The position numbers and the translations under genes are program-made. A stretch of 64,000 nt of DNA from the NCBI GenBank assembly GCA_029781855.1, contig JAKOVX010000012.1, positions 62,001 to 126,000 on the forward strand. The letters run 5' to 3'. Positions 26,055 through 34,641 of the stretch are shown piece after piece (position 1 is the stretch's first letter; every line of letters starts with the position of its first letter). Below the pieces are notes generated by a model. That model saw only the letters and a program-made list of their open reading frames with translations. It was not told where the DNA came from and did no database searches. Source of the DNA: Acidobacteriota bacterium. GTDB lineage: Bacteria > Acidobacteriota > Blastocatellia > Pyrinomonadales > Pyrinomonadaceae.

Positions 26055-26083
26055 TTGACATAAGGCCACAACTCGTGTAAAAG
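26055..26083 (+). promoter_or_regulatory. Candidate promoter of the FecR-like tandem
   Basis: TTGACA (26055-26060) is 17 bases before TAAAAG (26078-26083), a partial -10. The Shine-Dalgarno AGAGGAG and the ATG at 26142 follow about 50 bases later. Confidence 0.45.
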
Positions 26084-26141
26084 TTTCAATGGTCTTTAAT
26101 TTTTGATTATTTTTGACTAAAGCCCTACAAAGAGGAGAACT

Positions 26142-26729
26142 ATGAATAGCAAACTGTGGATGCGCCGGGCGATATCGTCAGGCCTGATGGTCGCAATATT
26201 AGCCACTTACTCAATGGTCGCACTTGCAAGCAGTGATAAAGCTGCCGGCGAACTTACCGTGAGCTCCCGTTCATTCAGCGGCGAAGTCTCATCTGTAACT
26301 GTAAACGGAGAAGCCGCAAAGAGTGGCCGCACCGTATTTTCATCGAGCACCATCGTAACCCCGGAGAATTCGTCCGCGGTCATCAACATGGGTAAGGCCG
26401 GCCAGATCGAGATCGCCCCTAACTCTAGCGTCACCCTTTCGTTTGATAGTTCCTCCGCTCATGCCGACCTTAGTTCAGGTTCCGTCACGGTGCTGAATTC
26501 GGTAAATGGCATCAGCGTCACCGCGAACGGCTCAACGTCCGTTTTACCCGCGGGCAGCTCGGCCTCTGCCTCTGGCGGCGGACAGCCCGCTCCAGTCGGC
26601 TCGGGATCAGCTTGGTGGCTGTGGGCAATCGTCTTCGGCGGAGCAGCAGTCGGAGTAATTGTCGCGGCATCGCGCGGCAATAATATTAGGTTGGGCGGCA
26701 ACGGAACGGTCGTCAGTCCCACTCGATAG
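26142..26729 (+). CDS. FecR-like exported protein, tandem copy 1
   Basis: This 195-residue protein has an N-terminal signal/anchor (about 10-29, ending VALAS), a FecR-type beta domain, a Ser/Gly-rich linker (near 140-155), one transmembrane helix (WWLWAIVFGGAAVGVIVAAS), and a short tail ending LGGNGTVVSPTR. The core blocks TVNGEAAKSGRTVFSSSTI, SAVINMGKAGQIEIAPNSSV and LSFDSSSAHADLSSG match the next gene in order. AGAGGAG lies upstream of the ATG. It may present the beta domain in the periplasm or on the surface; no function is known. Confidence 0.78.
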   Translation: MNSKLWMRRAISSGLMVAILATYSMVALASSDKAAGELTVSSRSFSGEVSSVTVNGEAAKSGRTVFSSSTIVTPENSSAVINMGKAGQIEIAPNSSVTLSFDSSSAHADLSSGSVTVLNSVNGISVTANGSTSVLPAGSSASASGGGQPAPVGSGSAWWLWAIVFGGAAVGVIVAASRGNNIRLGGNGTVVSPTR

Positions 26730-26820
26730 ATCTTTATCATGGCCCAGCCTCCGAGAGATCGAGAGGCGGGGATTACCGTCCACAAAAAGGAAGGAACTTT
26801 TCAGGAGGATATTTACTCAA

Positions 26821-27528
26821 ATGCTCGGCAAAAATAGTTTTCGCAAAATTACGACACTGATCACGATGGCGACCGTGTGGTGTGTTTATTCAATGGTGGC
26901 CTTCGCGATGCCAAACAATACGGCCGCAGAGATCACAGTGACCGGCCAGGTTTCGGTTAACGGACAGGCGGCTGTTTCTAATTCAACAATACTTTCGGGC
27001 AGCACGATCGTGACAGGTGCGGATTCAAGCGCGGTCATTAGCCTCGGCAAGACCGGAAGGATCGAAGTGCTGGCGAATTCGAATCTCACGTTGAGCTTCT
27101 CCGATACCAGCATTGTCGGCACTCTCTCCGAAGGTAAATATCGTATCTCGAACGCCGCGGGCGTCGCGGCAACGATGGCAACCAAGAATGCCACGATCAT
27201 CGCTGATTCAAGCCAGGCTGATAACTTTACGATCGAGGTGGAATGTTCGCACATCCACGTCGACACCACGTCCGGCGTGGTAACGATGCGTGAAGGCACC
27301 GACGACAAAATGGTCGCTGCCGGAACGACTGCAACGGCAGGCGACTTGACGCAGACCGGTTGCAAACCGTGCTTGCGTCCCGGTTCTGCACCTCCGGTTG
27401 CGATCGCCGGTTGGCCATGGTTGATCCTCGTTGCAGGCGGAGTCGCAGGGGCAGGTATTCTCTTCGGAACCAAGAAGAATGACACAACGTTGGGCGGCGG
27501 CGTCATCATCGTTAGTTCCACTCGCTAG
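26821..27528 (+). CDS. FecR-like exported protein, tandem copy 2
   Basis: This 235-residue paralogue of the preceding protein shares the signal segment (TVWCVYSMVAFA), the core (SVNGQAAVSNSTILSGSTIV, SAVISLGKTGRIEVLANSNL, LSFSDTSIVGTLSEG), a C-terminal transmembrane helix (WLILVAGGVAGAGILFG) and a tail ending LGGGVIIVSSTR. It adds about 60 residues with three cysteines (VECSHIHVDTTSG, TGCKPC). The Shine-Dalgarno AGGAGG at 26803-26808 sets the start at 26821, although the frame is open from 26659. A terminator follows at 27555. Confidence 0.78.
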   Translation: MLGKNSFRKITTLITMATVWCVYSMVAFAMPNNTAAEITVTGQVSVNGQAAVSNSTILSGSTIVTGADSSAVISLGKTGRIEVLANSNLTLSFSDTSIVGTLSEGKYRISNAAGVAATMATKNATIIADSSQADNFTIEVECSHIHVDTTSGVVTMREGTDDKMVAAGTTATAGDLTQTGCKPCLRPGSAPPVAIAGWPWLILVAGGVAGAGILFGTKKNDTTLGGGVIIVSSTR

Positions 27529-27554
27529 GTTCTTCTCGTAAGTTCTCATCTTAA

Positions 27555-27598
27555 AATGCGGGTCATGTATTTATATGTGACCCGCATTCATTTGTTTT
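27555..27598 (+). terminator. Rho-independent terminator after the FecR-like pair
   Basis: AATGCGGGTCA (27555-27565) pairs perfectly with TGACCCGCATT (27578-27588). The 12-base loop can extend the stem slightly. CATTTGTTTT follows. Confidence 0.88.
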
Positions 27599-27644
27599 AG
27601 GTTTGTGAATTATTTAATAAGTTTAATAAGGTAGTTGTTTTTAT

Positions 27645-28943
27645 ATGCATATCGCGGTTATTGGAACAGGTTATGTTGGACTGGTATCAGGTGCGTGCTT
27701 TGCCGAATTCGGTGTTGATGTCACCTGTGTAGACGTCGACGAAAGTAAGATCGAAAAGCTGAATTCCGGCATCATTCCCATCTATGAACCCGGACTCGAC
27801 ACCATCGTTAAGAAGAATGAAGCAGCCGGTCGATTGCATTTCACGACCGATATAATTTCGGCGGTCAAACAGGCTTCGGTTGTGTTTCTCGCCGTCGGCA
27901 CACCGCCGCGGCCCGACGGGACGCCCGACATGAGCTATTACCGCCAGGCAGCCCTCGATGTCGCCCTCGCACTGGACGGATATACCGTGCTTGTCACAAA
28001 ATCCACCGTCCCGGTCGGAACCGGCAAGTGGCTTCGTGAATTTGTCACCGAGAACGCTCCCGCCGGGACCGAGTTCGGCGTTGCGTCTAACCCCGAGTTT
28101 CTTCGCGAGGGAGCCGCGATCACTGACTTCATGCGTCCGGACCGTGTCGTCATCGGCACCAACGACGAACGCTCGATCGAGATAATGAAAGAGCTCTATC
28201 GCCCGCTCTATCTGATCGAGACGCCGATCGTTATCACGTCGCTCGAAGCGGCCGAGTTGACCAAATACGCAGCCAACGCCTTTCTAGCTACCAAGATCAC
28301 GTTCATCAATGAGGTCGCCAACCTGTGCGACGCGATCGGCTGTGACGTGCACGACGTGGCGAGAGGTATGGGAATGGACAACCGCATTGGCCGAAAGTTC
28401 CTTCATCCGGGACCGGGCTACGGAGGTTCGTGTTTTCCAAAAGACACTCGGGCGTTGACCACCGTCGCCGATCAATTCGGCGTCGAGACCCGCATTGTTG
28501 ACGCGGTGATCGAGGCGAACGAACGGCAACGCGACGCGATGATCCCGAAGATCGAAAAGCTCGTCGGTGACCTTGCCGGAAAACGGATCGGCATGCTCGG
28601 CCTCTCGTTCAAACCCGAGACCGACGACATGCGCGAATCGCCGGCCATCAACATCGTGAAATCCTTGATCAAAAAGGGGGCGACTGTTAAGGCATTCGAC
28701 CCCGTCGCAATGGATGAATCGCGTCACTACATTGAGGACATCGAATACGCGACCGACGAATACGACGCCGCCAGCGGTGCCGACGTGCTGGTCATCGTGA
28801 CCGAATGGAACCAGTTCCGGGCGCTCGATATGGAGCGGCTCAAGGGCCTGCTTAATTCCCCGCGAATTGCGGATCTGCGTAATATTTACGAGCCTGCGGA
28901 AATGCGTGAGATGGGCTTTGAATATGTCGGCGTCGGTCGCTGA
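27645..28943 (+). CDS. ugd: UDP-glucose 6-dehydrogenase
   Basis: This 432-residue enzyme oxidises UDP-glucose to UDP-glucuronate with two NAD+. The Rossmann motif is GTGYVGLVSGACFAEFG (residues 7-23). The catalytic cysteine lies in GPGYGGSCFPKDTRAL (near 253-268) and the conserved FLRKA-like region appears as NPEFLREGAAI. The C-terminal UDP-binding domain is complete (MLGLSFKPETDDMRESPAI). It supplies glucuronate for surface polysaccharide. No glycosyltransferase is adjacent, but an epimerase gene follows 0.8 kb downstream. Confidence 0.96.
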   Translation: MHIAVIGTGYVGLVSGACFAEFGVDVTCVDVDESKIEKLNSGIIPIYEPGLDTIVKKNEAAGRLHFTTDIISAVKQASVVFLAVGTPPRPDGTPDMSYYRQAALDVALALDGYTVLVTKSTVPVGTGKWLREFVTENAPAGTEFGVASNPEFLREGAAITDFMRPDRVVIGTNDERSIEIMKELYRPLYLIETPIVITSLEAAELTKYAANAFLATKITFINEVANLCDAIGCDVHDVARGMGMDNRIGRKFLHPGPGYGGSCFPKDTRALTTVADQFGVETRIVDAVIEANERQRDAMIPKIEKLVGDLAGKRIGMLGLSFKPETDDMRESPAINIVKSLIKKGATVKAFDPVAMDESRHYIEDIEYATDEYDAASGADVLVIVTEWNQFRALDMERLKGLLNSPRIADLRNIYEPAEMREMGFEYVGVGR

Positions 28944-29002
28944 TCGTCTCAGGTAAATTTGCTGGAAATACTAGAGTTCTGTTCAATATTGGAGGAATGC
29001 TT

Positions 29003-29716
29003 ATGTTCAGATTAATTTTGCTCGTCGGCTTGATCTCGTTGTGCCTGGCAGTTCCCGCTTATGCCCAGTCGATGGGCTATTGGCGTATGGTGAATATGAA
29101 CAATATCGCCATGAACAACCTCTGCAACAGTATTCGCGAAAACGCCATCAAGGCTCATCGCGCAGTCCCGGATAACTGCAAAACCAGCGCCGATCGAAGT
29201 CGTGCTTCTAATGCTCCGGCTAACGCGGCTCCGGCGGCGGTCACCGCAAAGTTCTCGCCGGTTTCAAATGCTGAGTCTTTCGAGCAGATCGCGGCCAGCA
29301 TTTCCAGCGTTCCGCAGGAAAAGGAATTGATCGCTAAGACTGCGAATATAATGAAGTCCACGCTTGAGGATGGCTACAGTGCAAAAGGCTGGAAAAATAA
29401 CGTGGCCGGAGCGTTGGCTTACTTCGCGACTTCGATGCTGACCGTCTACTTTGACAAAGAGCCAAGCGAAGCGCTTCAAATCGCGTTGTTTGACGCTTAC
29501 AATACCGCGCCCGAGTTTGCATCGGCCTCAAATAAGGACAAGCAAACTCTTTACAACGCCCTGCTCACGTTTTCCGGAATGCCGCTCTTGTTCTATATCG
29601 ACGGCAAGAATAAAGGGGACGCCGCACAGGTTCAGAAAGCCAAAGCCCTCGCCGCTCACAACTTCAAAACGGTGCTGCGTTCCGACCCCGAACTTCTGGC
29701 AGAAATGATGAAATAG
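29003..29716 (+). CDS. Secreted protein, possibly DUF6683-like
   Basis: This 237-residue protein has a signal peptide (MFRLILLVGLISLCLAVPAY, cleavage before Q-S) and a helical mature part. The block GWKNNVAGALAYFATSMLTVYF near residues 130-150 is reminiscent of DUF6683, but the assignment is from memory and tentative. GGAGG at 28991-28995 fits ATG 29003 (7-base spacing) and not the ATG at 28997, which is too close. It lies between ugd and an epimerase gene on the same strand; a shared role is not evident. Confidence 0.72.
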   Translation: MFRLILLVGLISLCLAVPAYAQSMGYWRMVNMNNIAMNNLCNSIRENAIKAHRAVPDNCKTSADRSRASNAPANAAPAAVTAKFSPVSNAESFEQIAASISSVPQEKELIAKTANIMKSTLEDGYSAKGWKNNVAGALAYFATSMLTVYFDKEPSEALQIALFDAYNTAPEFASASNKDKQTLYNALLTFSGMPLLFYIDGKNKGDAAQVQKAKALAAHNFKTVLRSDPELLAEMMK

Positions 29717-29754
29717 TTAGACAGGTTTGAAGTCGATCGATCTCTATCAACGAA

Positions 29755-30714
29755 ATGCATTCAGGCTTAAATGTTCTTGTAACCGGCGGTGCCGGATTCA
29801 TCGGATCGAACCTTGCGGACGAACTCATCCGACAGGGTGCCCGTGTCATGATCATCGACAATTTCTCGACCGGCAGCCGTCATAATCTGGACGAAATTAA
29901 CGGTCCGTTCGACTTCATCGAGGGCGACATCAACGACGACGCAGCCCTGCTGAAGGCGATCGACGGTGTCGAGGTCGTCTTTCACGAGGCGGCGTTACCG
30001 AGCGTCCCGCGTTCGGTCGAGAACCCGACCGAGACGCACGTTGCATGCGTGGACGGCACCTTCAATCTGCTGGTCAAGGCAAAGGAGAACGGTGTCCGGC
30101 GTTTCGTCTACGCGGCTTCCAGCTCGGCATACGGCGATCAGCCGATCCTGCCGAAGGTCGAAACGATGCAGCCCGACCCGCTGTCGCCGTACGCGGTGGC
30201 AAAACTCACCGGCGAATTTTACTGCCGCGCATTTAATAATGTCTACGGCCTCGAAACGTTTGCCCTGCGGTACTTCAACGTCTTCGGTCCGCGGCAAAAT
30301 CCGTCCTCGACATATTCCGGCGTCATTTCGCGGTTCATCGACGCATTGATGAAGGGCACGACTCCCGTCATCTACGGCGACGGCGAACAGTCACGCGATT
30401 TCACCTACATCGCCAACGTCGTCGACGCCAATATCCGAGCCGCGCAGGCGACCGAAGGCCTCGGACGAACCCTCAACGTCGCCAATGGCGACCAGATCAC
30501 GCTGAACCGTCTGCTTGATGTTTTGAAGCAGATCACGGATAAACCCGAGGTCGAAGCAGAGCATCTGCCGGCCCGCACCGGCGACGTCAAACACTCACAG
30601 GCGGACAACCGGCTCGCAGTCGAATTGTTGGGGTATCAGGAGCTTGTGGGCCTGGAAGAGGGCCTTCGCCGAACGATTGACTGGTGGAAAACCAGCCGTT
30701 TCGCCCGTCAGTAA
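29755..30714 (+). CDS. NAD-dependent sugar-nucleotide epimerase (GalE/WbpP-like)
   Basis: This 319-residue extended short-chain dehydrogenase has the Rossmann motif TGGAGFIGSNLADEL (residues 9-23) and the catalytic S-Y-K set (AASSSAYGDQ, SPYAVAKLTGE). The block NVFGPRQNPSSTYSGVISRF is typical of UDP-GlcNAc/UDP-glucose 4-epimerases of the WbpP/TviC type. It probably converts UDP-hexoses for polysaccharide synthesis and matches the upstream ugd in pathway. It is convergent with the next gene, with only 5 bases between stops. Confidence 0.92.
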   Translation: MHSGLNVLVTGGAGFIGSNLADELIRQGARVMIIDNFSTGSRHNLDEINGPFDFIEGDINDDAALLKAIDGVEVVFHEAALPSVPRSVENPTETHVACVDGTFNLLVKAKENGVRRFVYAASSSAYGDQPILPKVETMQPDPLSPYAVAKLTGEFYCRAFNNVYGLETFALRYFNVFGPRQNPSSTYSGVISRFIDALMKGTTPVIYGDGEQSRDFTYIANVVDANIRAAQATEGLGRTLNVANGDQITLNRLLDVLKQITDKPEVEAEHLPARTGDVKHSQADNRLAVELLGYQELVGLEEGLRRTIDWWKTSRFARQ

Positions 30715-30719
30715 CCTCC

Positions 30720-31475
30720 CTACTTCGGGATCGCAAAAACGCTATCGTCAACCGTCGAATTCACAAGTATCGACTTCGATTTGAAGTCGGCGTATGCCGT
30801 GATCTGTCCGAGATCGAACCTCTGCGAATATTTCTCCGGCACAAGCACGCCGTCGACCATCAGGCATTTGTCGATCACCGCCGAGGTCGTTATCGAACGG
30901 CCGTTGAAGTCATAGCTTGACTCGTACCCCTTGATCTGGCCCGTCTTTTCATCCACAAAAAAGTCCGTGTAATAGCCCTCCGGCGTCGTTATCCGAAATC
31001 CGGTCTTCTTCTTTTTAGTGTCGGCAACTGCCGAAATTACATATCCCGCGTCTCCGATCTTCGGCAGGAGCGGAAACCCGAGACTCGTTATCGGCGGCAG
31101 TGAAAAACCCTGGATCGTCGAAAAGGTTTGGCGCCCGTCGAATACCTGCTTGAGCGGCTGGAACGGATTGTTCAGCTCGTAGTTATACTTGTCGCCCGCG
31201 ATGACGGTGTAAAAGGTTGACGGTATCGCCTGATTGAACGCGGAGGTCGTGATATCGACCGTGCCGCGCATCACCAGCGTTTTCATCTGTTTCAGCTTGT
31301 CGCCGCCGTGTGCGAGTAAAGCCGCGTTCGCGAGATCCGTCGGGCTTTTTTCCGTGACAGCAGCGGTCGGTGCCTTTGTCTGAGCCGGCCCGTTCGGTGG
31401 AGTTTGTCCGTAGGTAGCGGAGCAAATAACGAATATTACGATGACGGTCAGCGCCGAAAATTTCATAGACTTCAT
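30720..31475 (-). CDS. Secreted protein downstream of the TonB receptor (LolA/MucB-like fold possible)
   Basis: This 251-residue protein has a signal peptide (FSALTVIVIFVICSATYG) and a Pro/Thr/Ala-rich linker to about residue 45. A beta-rich domain follows with KTLVMRGTVDITTSAFN, FYTVIAGDKYNYELNNP and DFFVDEKTGQIKGYESSYDF. The pattern (antiparallel strands, D-x-K-T-G) resembles outer-membrane lipoprotein carrier-type folds, but identity is not certain. ATG at 31475 is chosen because the signal peptide starts there. It is on the same strand as the TonB receptor but separated from it by a terminator. Confidence 0.75.
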   Translation of the reverse strand: MKSMKFSALTVIVIFVICSATYGQTPPNGPAQTKAPTAAVTEKSPTDLANAALLAHGGDKLKQMKTLVMRGTVDITTSAFNQAIPSTFYTVIAGDKYNYELNNPFQPLKQVFDGRQTFSTIQGFSLPPITSLGFPLLPKIGDAGYVISAVADTKKKKTGFRITTPEGYYTDFFVDEKTGQIKGYESSYDFNGRSITTSAVIDKCLMVDGVLVPEKYSQRFDLGQITAYADFKSKSILVNSTVDDSVFAIPK

Positions 31476-31498
31476 TATGACCAAACCGTCAAAAAATG

Positions 31499-31538
31499 AA
31501 AAGAAAAGGAGGTGAAATACGCATTCGCATTTCACCTC
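31499..31538 (-). terminator. Rho-independent terminator after the TonB-dependent receptor
   Basis: On the minus strand GAGGTGAAAT (31538-31529) pairs perfectly with ATTTCACCTC (31518-31509) around a 10-base loop. The tail CTTTTCTTTTC follows. It lies 35 bases after the receptor stop. Confidence 0.85.
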
Positions 31539-31572
31539 AACTATAGGAGACAGCCGGTATTGAGAACCAACC

Positions 31573-34560
31573 TTACCAGCTGAATCGTGCCTGCAGCTCG
31601 ATACGTCGGTTCGCCGTACCGCCGCCGCCTCCGCCGAATCCGCCAAAGCCTCCTGCCGTCGACGTCGACTGTCCAAATCGGCCGGAGCTAAGGTTACCCA
31701 CCGGAGTTCCGAAATTGACGTTATTGAACAGGTTGTTGAAGTTAATCCCCAGATTCAGGTTATACGGCTTTCGGTTATCCCCTCCACCGAAAAATCCACC
31801 TCGTCCGCCGCCGCCGCGTCCGCCGGCACCCATCATCGCTCCCGGAGGAGGACCGCCGGGCCGGCCCGAGTCCCCGGTCGCCGCCTGAGCGGCTGACTTG
31901 CCAAAGCCGAAGTTCCTGCTCACACGGAGATTGACCGTAAACGATTTAGGACCCGAAGCATAATTCCGAGGAATGATCGCGTTCGGGTCGTTCGAGCCGA
32001 TATTGCAGAACGAATTCGTCAGATGCAGTTCCGTGCAGCGGGCACTGAGCTCACCGAATGTCGGACGCTCGTTGAAGATCGAATCGCCGTTGGGATCGGT
32101 GCCTCGCGTGATATTAAACGGACGTCCGGAATTCGCCAGAATGAACGGATTGAACGTAAAGCCGTACGGAGCCGAAATGTTTCCGCCGACCACGAAGAAG
32201 TGGCGAATATCGCCGCTCGATCGGCCGTATTCACCTGAGAGATCGTAGGTGTACGCCGGAAAGCTTCCAGCACCGTCGGTATCGCTCTTAGAAAAGCCGA
32301 GGCGATAGTTGCCGAACAGCGAGATCTTTGAATTGATCGTGGACCGGAAGTTCAGGATCATCTGCTGCGAACGCCCGGTACCGCTCGACTCGTATTCGTA
32401 AATGTTGCCCTGTGTCGGGAACGGCCGCGGAGCGTTCAGGCAGTTGACCTGATCCGGACATATCGGGGCGTTGATGTTCCGGACACGGAGCTGGTACAAC
32501 GACCGTGTCGAGATAAAGTACGCAGCGAACGTCGTCTTCAGCGGCAGTTGCCGTTCGACGCCGATCGTCGCCTGGATCACGTACGGAGCGTTCAGTCCCG
32601 GTGCGACGTCGCGAATGGTGCTGGAAACAGGCAGCACCGCCTGGATCTGAGCGGCCGTCGGCACGTTCGTCACGCCCGTCGGGGTAAAGATCGGCTGAGC
32701 GAGCAGGGCTAGTGCCGCCGCGAGCCTTGTCGGATCCGTCTCGTTCGCACTGACGAGCAGGCTGAGCTGATTAACGCCATTGAAACGGTTCGCCGTCAGC
32801 GTGTAATTTTCACTGAACCGATCGTAAAAAATGCCAGCACCTCCGCGAATGACGGTTTTCGGTGCTTTGGCACCGCCAGCGCCCGGTGACCACGCAAAGC
32901 TCAATCGCGGTGCAAAGTTAAAGTTGCTGCTGATATTCGTTTGGTTCTCGTAACGCAGGCCCGCACTCAACAGAAACGCGGGCGAGATACGCCAGTCGTC
33001 TGTGATAAATAAACCGACGCTGGTTTGCGAAACGGTCGCCAGCGGGTTGCCGGCAGTGACGGTATACTGCGTCGGATTGTATTGTGCTCCGGGAAGTCCC
33101 AAAAGTTTGGCACGATACTGCTCGAGCGGCGAAACCACTCCGTCACCGTTGGTATCGGCCGGGTCTGAACCGAAGAAGCCCGGGAACGTGAACGTTCCGG
33201 CATAATTGTTCTCCGATTGGTCGGCGATGCTCGTGTGGCGGAGACGTCCGCCGAACTTGATCGTGTGCTGATTCGCCTTTCCGAACGAAGTGGTCGTGAA
33301 GTTGTTCAGTTCCCACGTCTTGTTCGTGTTATAGCTGTTGCCGATCGATGCACCGCCGCCGGTGAATGCCGACGGAACTGAGATCGTCGGGATCGAGTTA
33401 TCGCCGTTCTGCGACCGTTTGTCGAAGCTGTACTCGAACCGCGTTTCGTTGACCGTTTTGGCGTTCAGGATGGCCGTCTCGGTGAGACGGAGTTCGTGGC
33501 TGATGGTCGTCGTGTCGTACGCTCGGGACGGCAACGACGTGTCGCCGACACCCTGATTTGAGTTGGTATTACGGCCGTATTCGTAGCGGGCGACCAGTGT
33601 GTTTTTGTCGTTGATCGCGTAGTCGATCCTCGGCCCGACCTCAAATCGCCGGCTCGGGACCTTGACCTCTTGATTGATATTGATCGGATTCAGCGAAGGA
33701 TCGAGCACGATCGCATTAATGATCGCATTGTTGTCGATATCGCGGTTGCTGATGTCGAAAAAGAACGACGCTTTTTTCTTTACGATCGGGCCCGAGAAAT
33801 TCCCGCCGAAGAACCGCGTCTGGCTCGGGGCACGATTTGCCGAGAACGGGTTTCGGGAATTCAGGCTCTCATCGTTGAAATTGCCGAACGCCGAGCCGTG
33901 GAACTTGTCCGAGCCGGGCTTGGTCAGGATCTCGATGCGGCCGAATCCGAGCCGGTCGTATTCCGCCGAGAACGGGTTCGAATTGATGCGGATCTCACGG
34001 ATCGAATCCTTCGGCGGCAGGTTGCCGCCCGTAAATCCGTCGATGTAGATCTGTCCGCCGTTCGGGCCTGCCGATGGTCCGGCCAGTGCCTGCAAGGCAG
34101 CGGCAAGTTCGTCCGGATCGTCCGGCAGTGCGTCGAGGTCCTTGTCCTTGATGACCGTCGCACCGGCGGTAGCATCCGGATCGGTCGAGACCTTGTTGTC
34201 GTTCGAAACATCGACATTCGCCTGCACTTCGGCAACGGAAAGCACGACTATGAGGTCGGTCTTTTCGCCTGCCGTGACCTCTACTTCGGTGTTCTCGTAG
34301 AGCCCGAAGTTAGGTGCGATCGCCTTTACGGTGTATTTTCCCGCGGGAAGTCCCGTGATCGAATATTCGCCGCGTGCATTGGTCACAACTATCTTCTGCG
34401 AACCATTCGCACCGACGACCGTCACCGACGCTCCGACCACGACCGCACCAAGCGTGTCCGTCACCGAACCGCTAATGCCGCCGGTCGACTGTGCCGCAGC
34501 CGTTCCGGCCACAGCCAGCGAAAAGATCGCGGATATTAAAACTGATTTTATAAATTTCAT
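31573..34560 (-). CDS. TonB-dependent receptor with N-terminal carboxypeptidase-regulatory domain (Oar-like)
   Basis: This 995-residue outer-membrane protein has a signal peptide (1-23, ending AAAQ), a CarboxypepD_reg-like beta sandwich (about 28-110, GSVTDTLGAVVVGASVTV), a plug (about 125-240, IYIDGFTGGNLPPKDSIREI) and a 22-strand-type barrel ending in RFSW. Oar-like receptors bring large substrates across the outer membrane using TonB energy; the ligand is unknown. A Gly/Pro-rich insert (GGPPPGAMMGAGGRGGGG) interrupts the last strands near residue 910. It follows a DUF5666-like gene that also has Gly/Pro-rich runs. Confidence 0.93.
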   Translation of the reverse strand: MKFIKSVLISAIFSLAVAGTAAAQSTGGISGSVTDTLGAVVVGASVTVVGANGSQKIVVTNARGEYSITGLPAGKYTVKAIAPNFGLYENTEVEVTAGEKTDLIVVLSVAEVQANVDVSNDNKVSTDPDATAGATVIKDKDLDALPDDPDELAAALQALAGPSAGPNGGQIYIDGFTGGNLPPKDSIREIRINSNPFSAEYDRLGFGRIEILTKPGSDKFHGSAFGNFNDESLNSRNPFSANRAPSQTRFFGGNFSGPIVKKKASFFFDISNRDIDNNAIINAIVLDPSLNPININQEVKVPSRRFEVGPRIDYAINDKNTLVARYEYGRNTNSNQGVGDTSLPSRAYDTTTISHELRLTETAILNAKTVNETRFEYSFDKRSQNGDNSIPTISVPSAFTGGGASIGNSYNTNKTWELNNFTTTSFGKANQHTIKFGGRLRHTSIADQSENNYAGTFTFPGFFGSDPADTNGDGVVSPLEQYRAKLLGLPGAQYNPTQYTVTAGNPLATVSQTSVGLFITDDWRISPAFLLSAGLRYENQTNISSNFNFAPRLSFAWSPGAGGAKAPKTVIRGGAGIFYDRFSENYTLTANRFNGVNQLSLLVSANETDPTRLAAALALLAQPIFTPTGVTNVPTAAQIQAVLPVSSTIRDVAPGLNAPYVIQATIGVERQLPLKTTFAAYFISTRSLYQLRVRNINAPICPDQVNCLNAPRPFPTQGNIYEYESSGTGRSQQMILNFRSTINSKISLFGNYRLGFSKSDTDGAGSFPAYTYDLSGEYGRSSGDIRHFFVVGGNISAPYGFTFNPFILANSGRPFNITRGTDPNGDSIFNERPTFGELSARCTELHLTNSFCNIGSNDPNAIIPRNYASGPKSFTVNLRVSRNFGFGKSAAQAATGDSGRPGGPPPGAMMGAGGRGGGGRGGFFGGGDNRKPYNLNLGINFNNLFNNVNFGTPVGNLSSGRFGQSTSTAGGFGGFGGGGGGTANRRIELQARFSW

Positions 34561-34641
34561 GATTGCCCTTCTTATTAAAGTTCGTATTTAGTCGGCCGGT
34601 AATTAACCTTGGCCCGGCCGCCGATATCTATCAAATATTCT

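Larger units (their letters stand above)
25673..26141. other. Intergenic region between the sugar-binding and FecR-like genes
   Basis: These 469 bases separate divergent transcription units. They hold the upstream region of the sugar-binding gene (minus) and, at 26055-26083, a candidate promoter for the FecR-like gene. A 21-codon frame at 25827-25892 is listed separately. No RNA gene or riboswitch was recognised. Confidence 0.55.
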
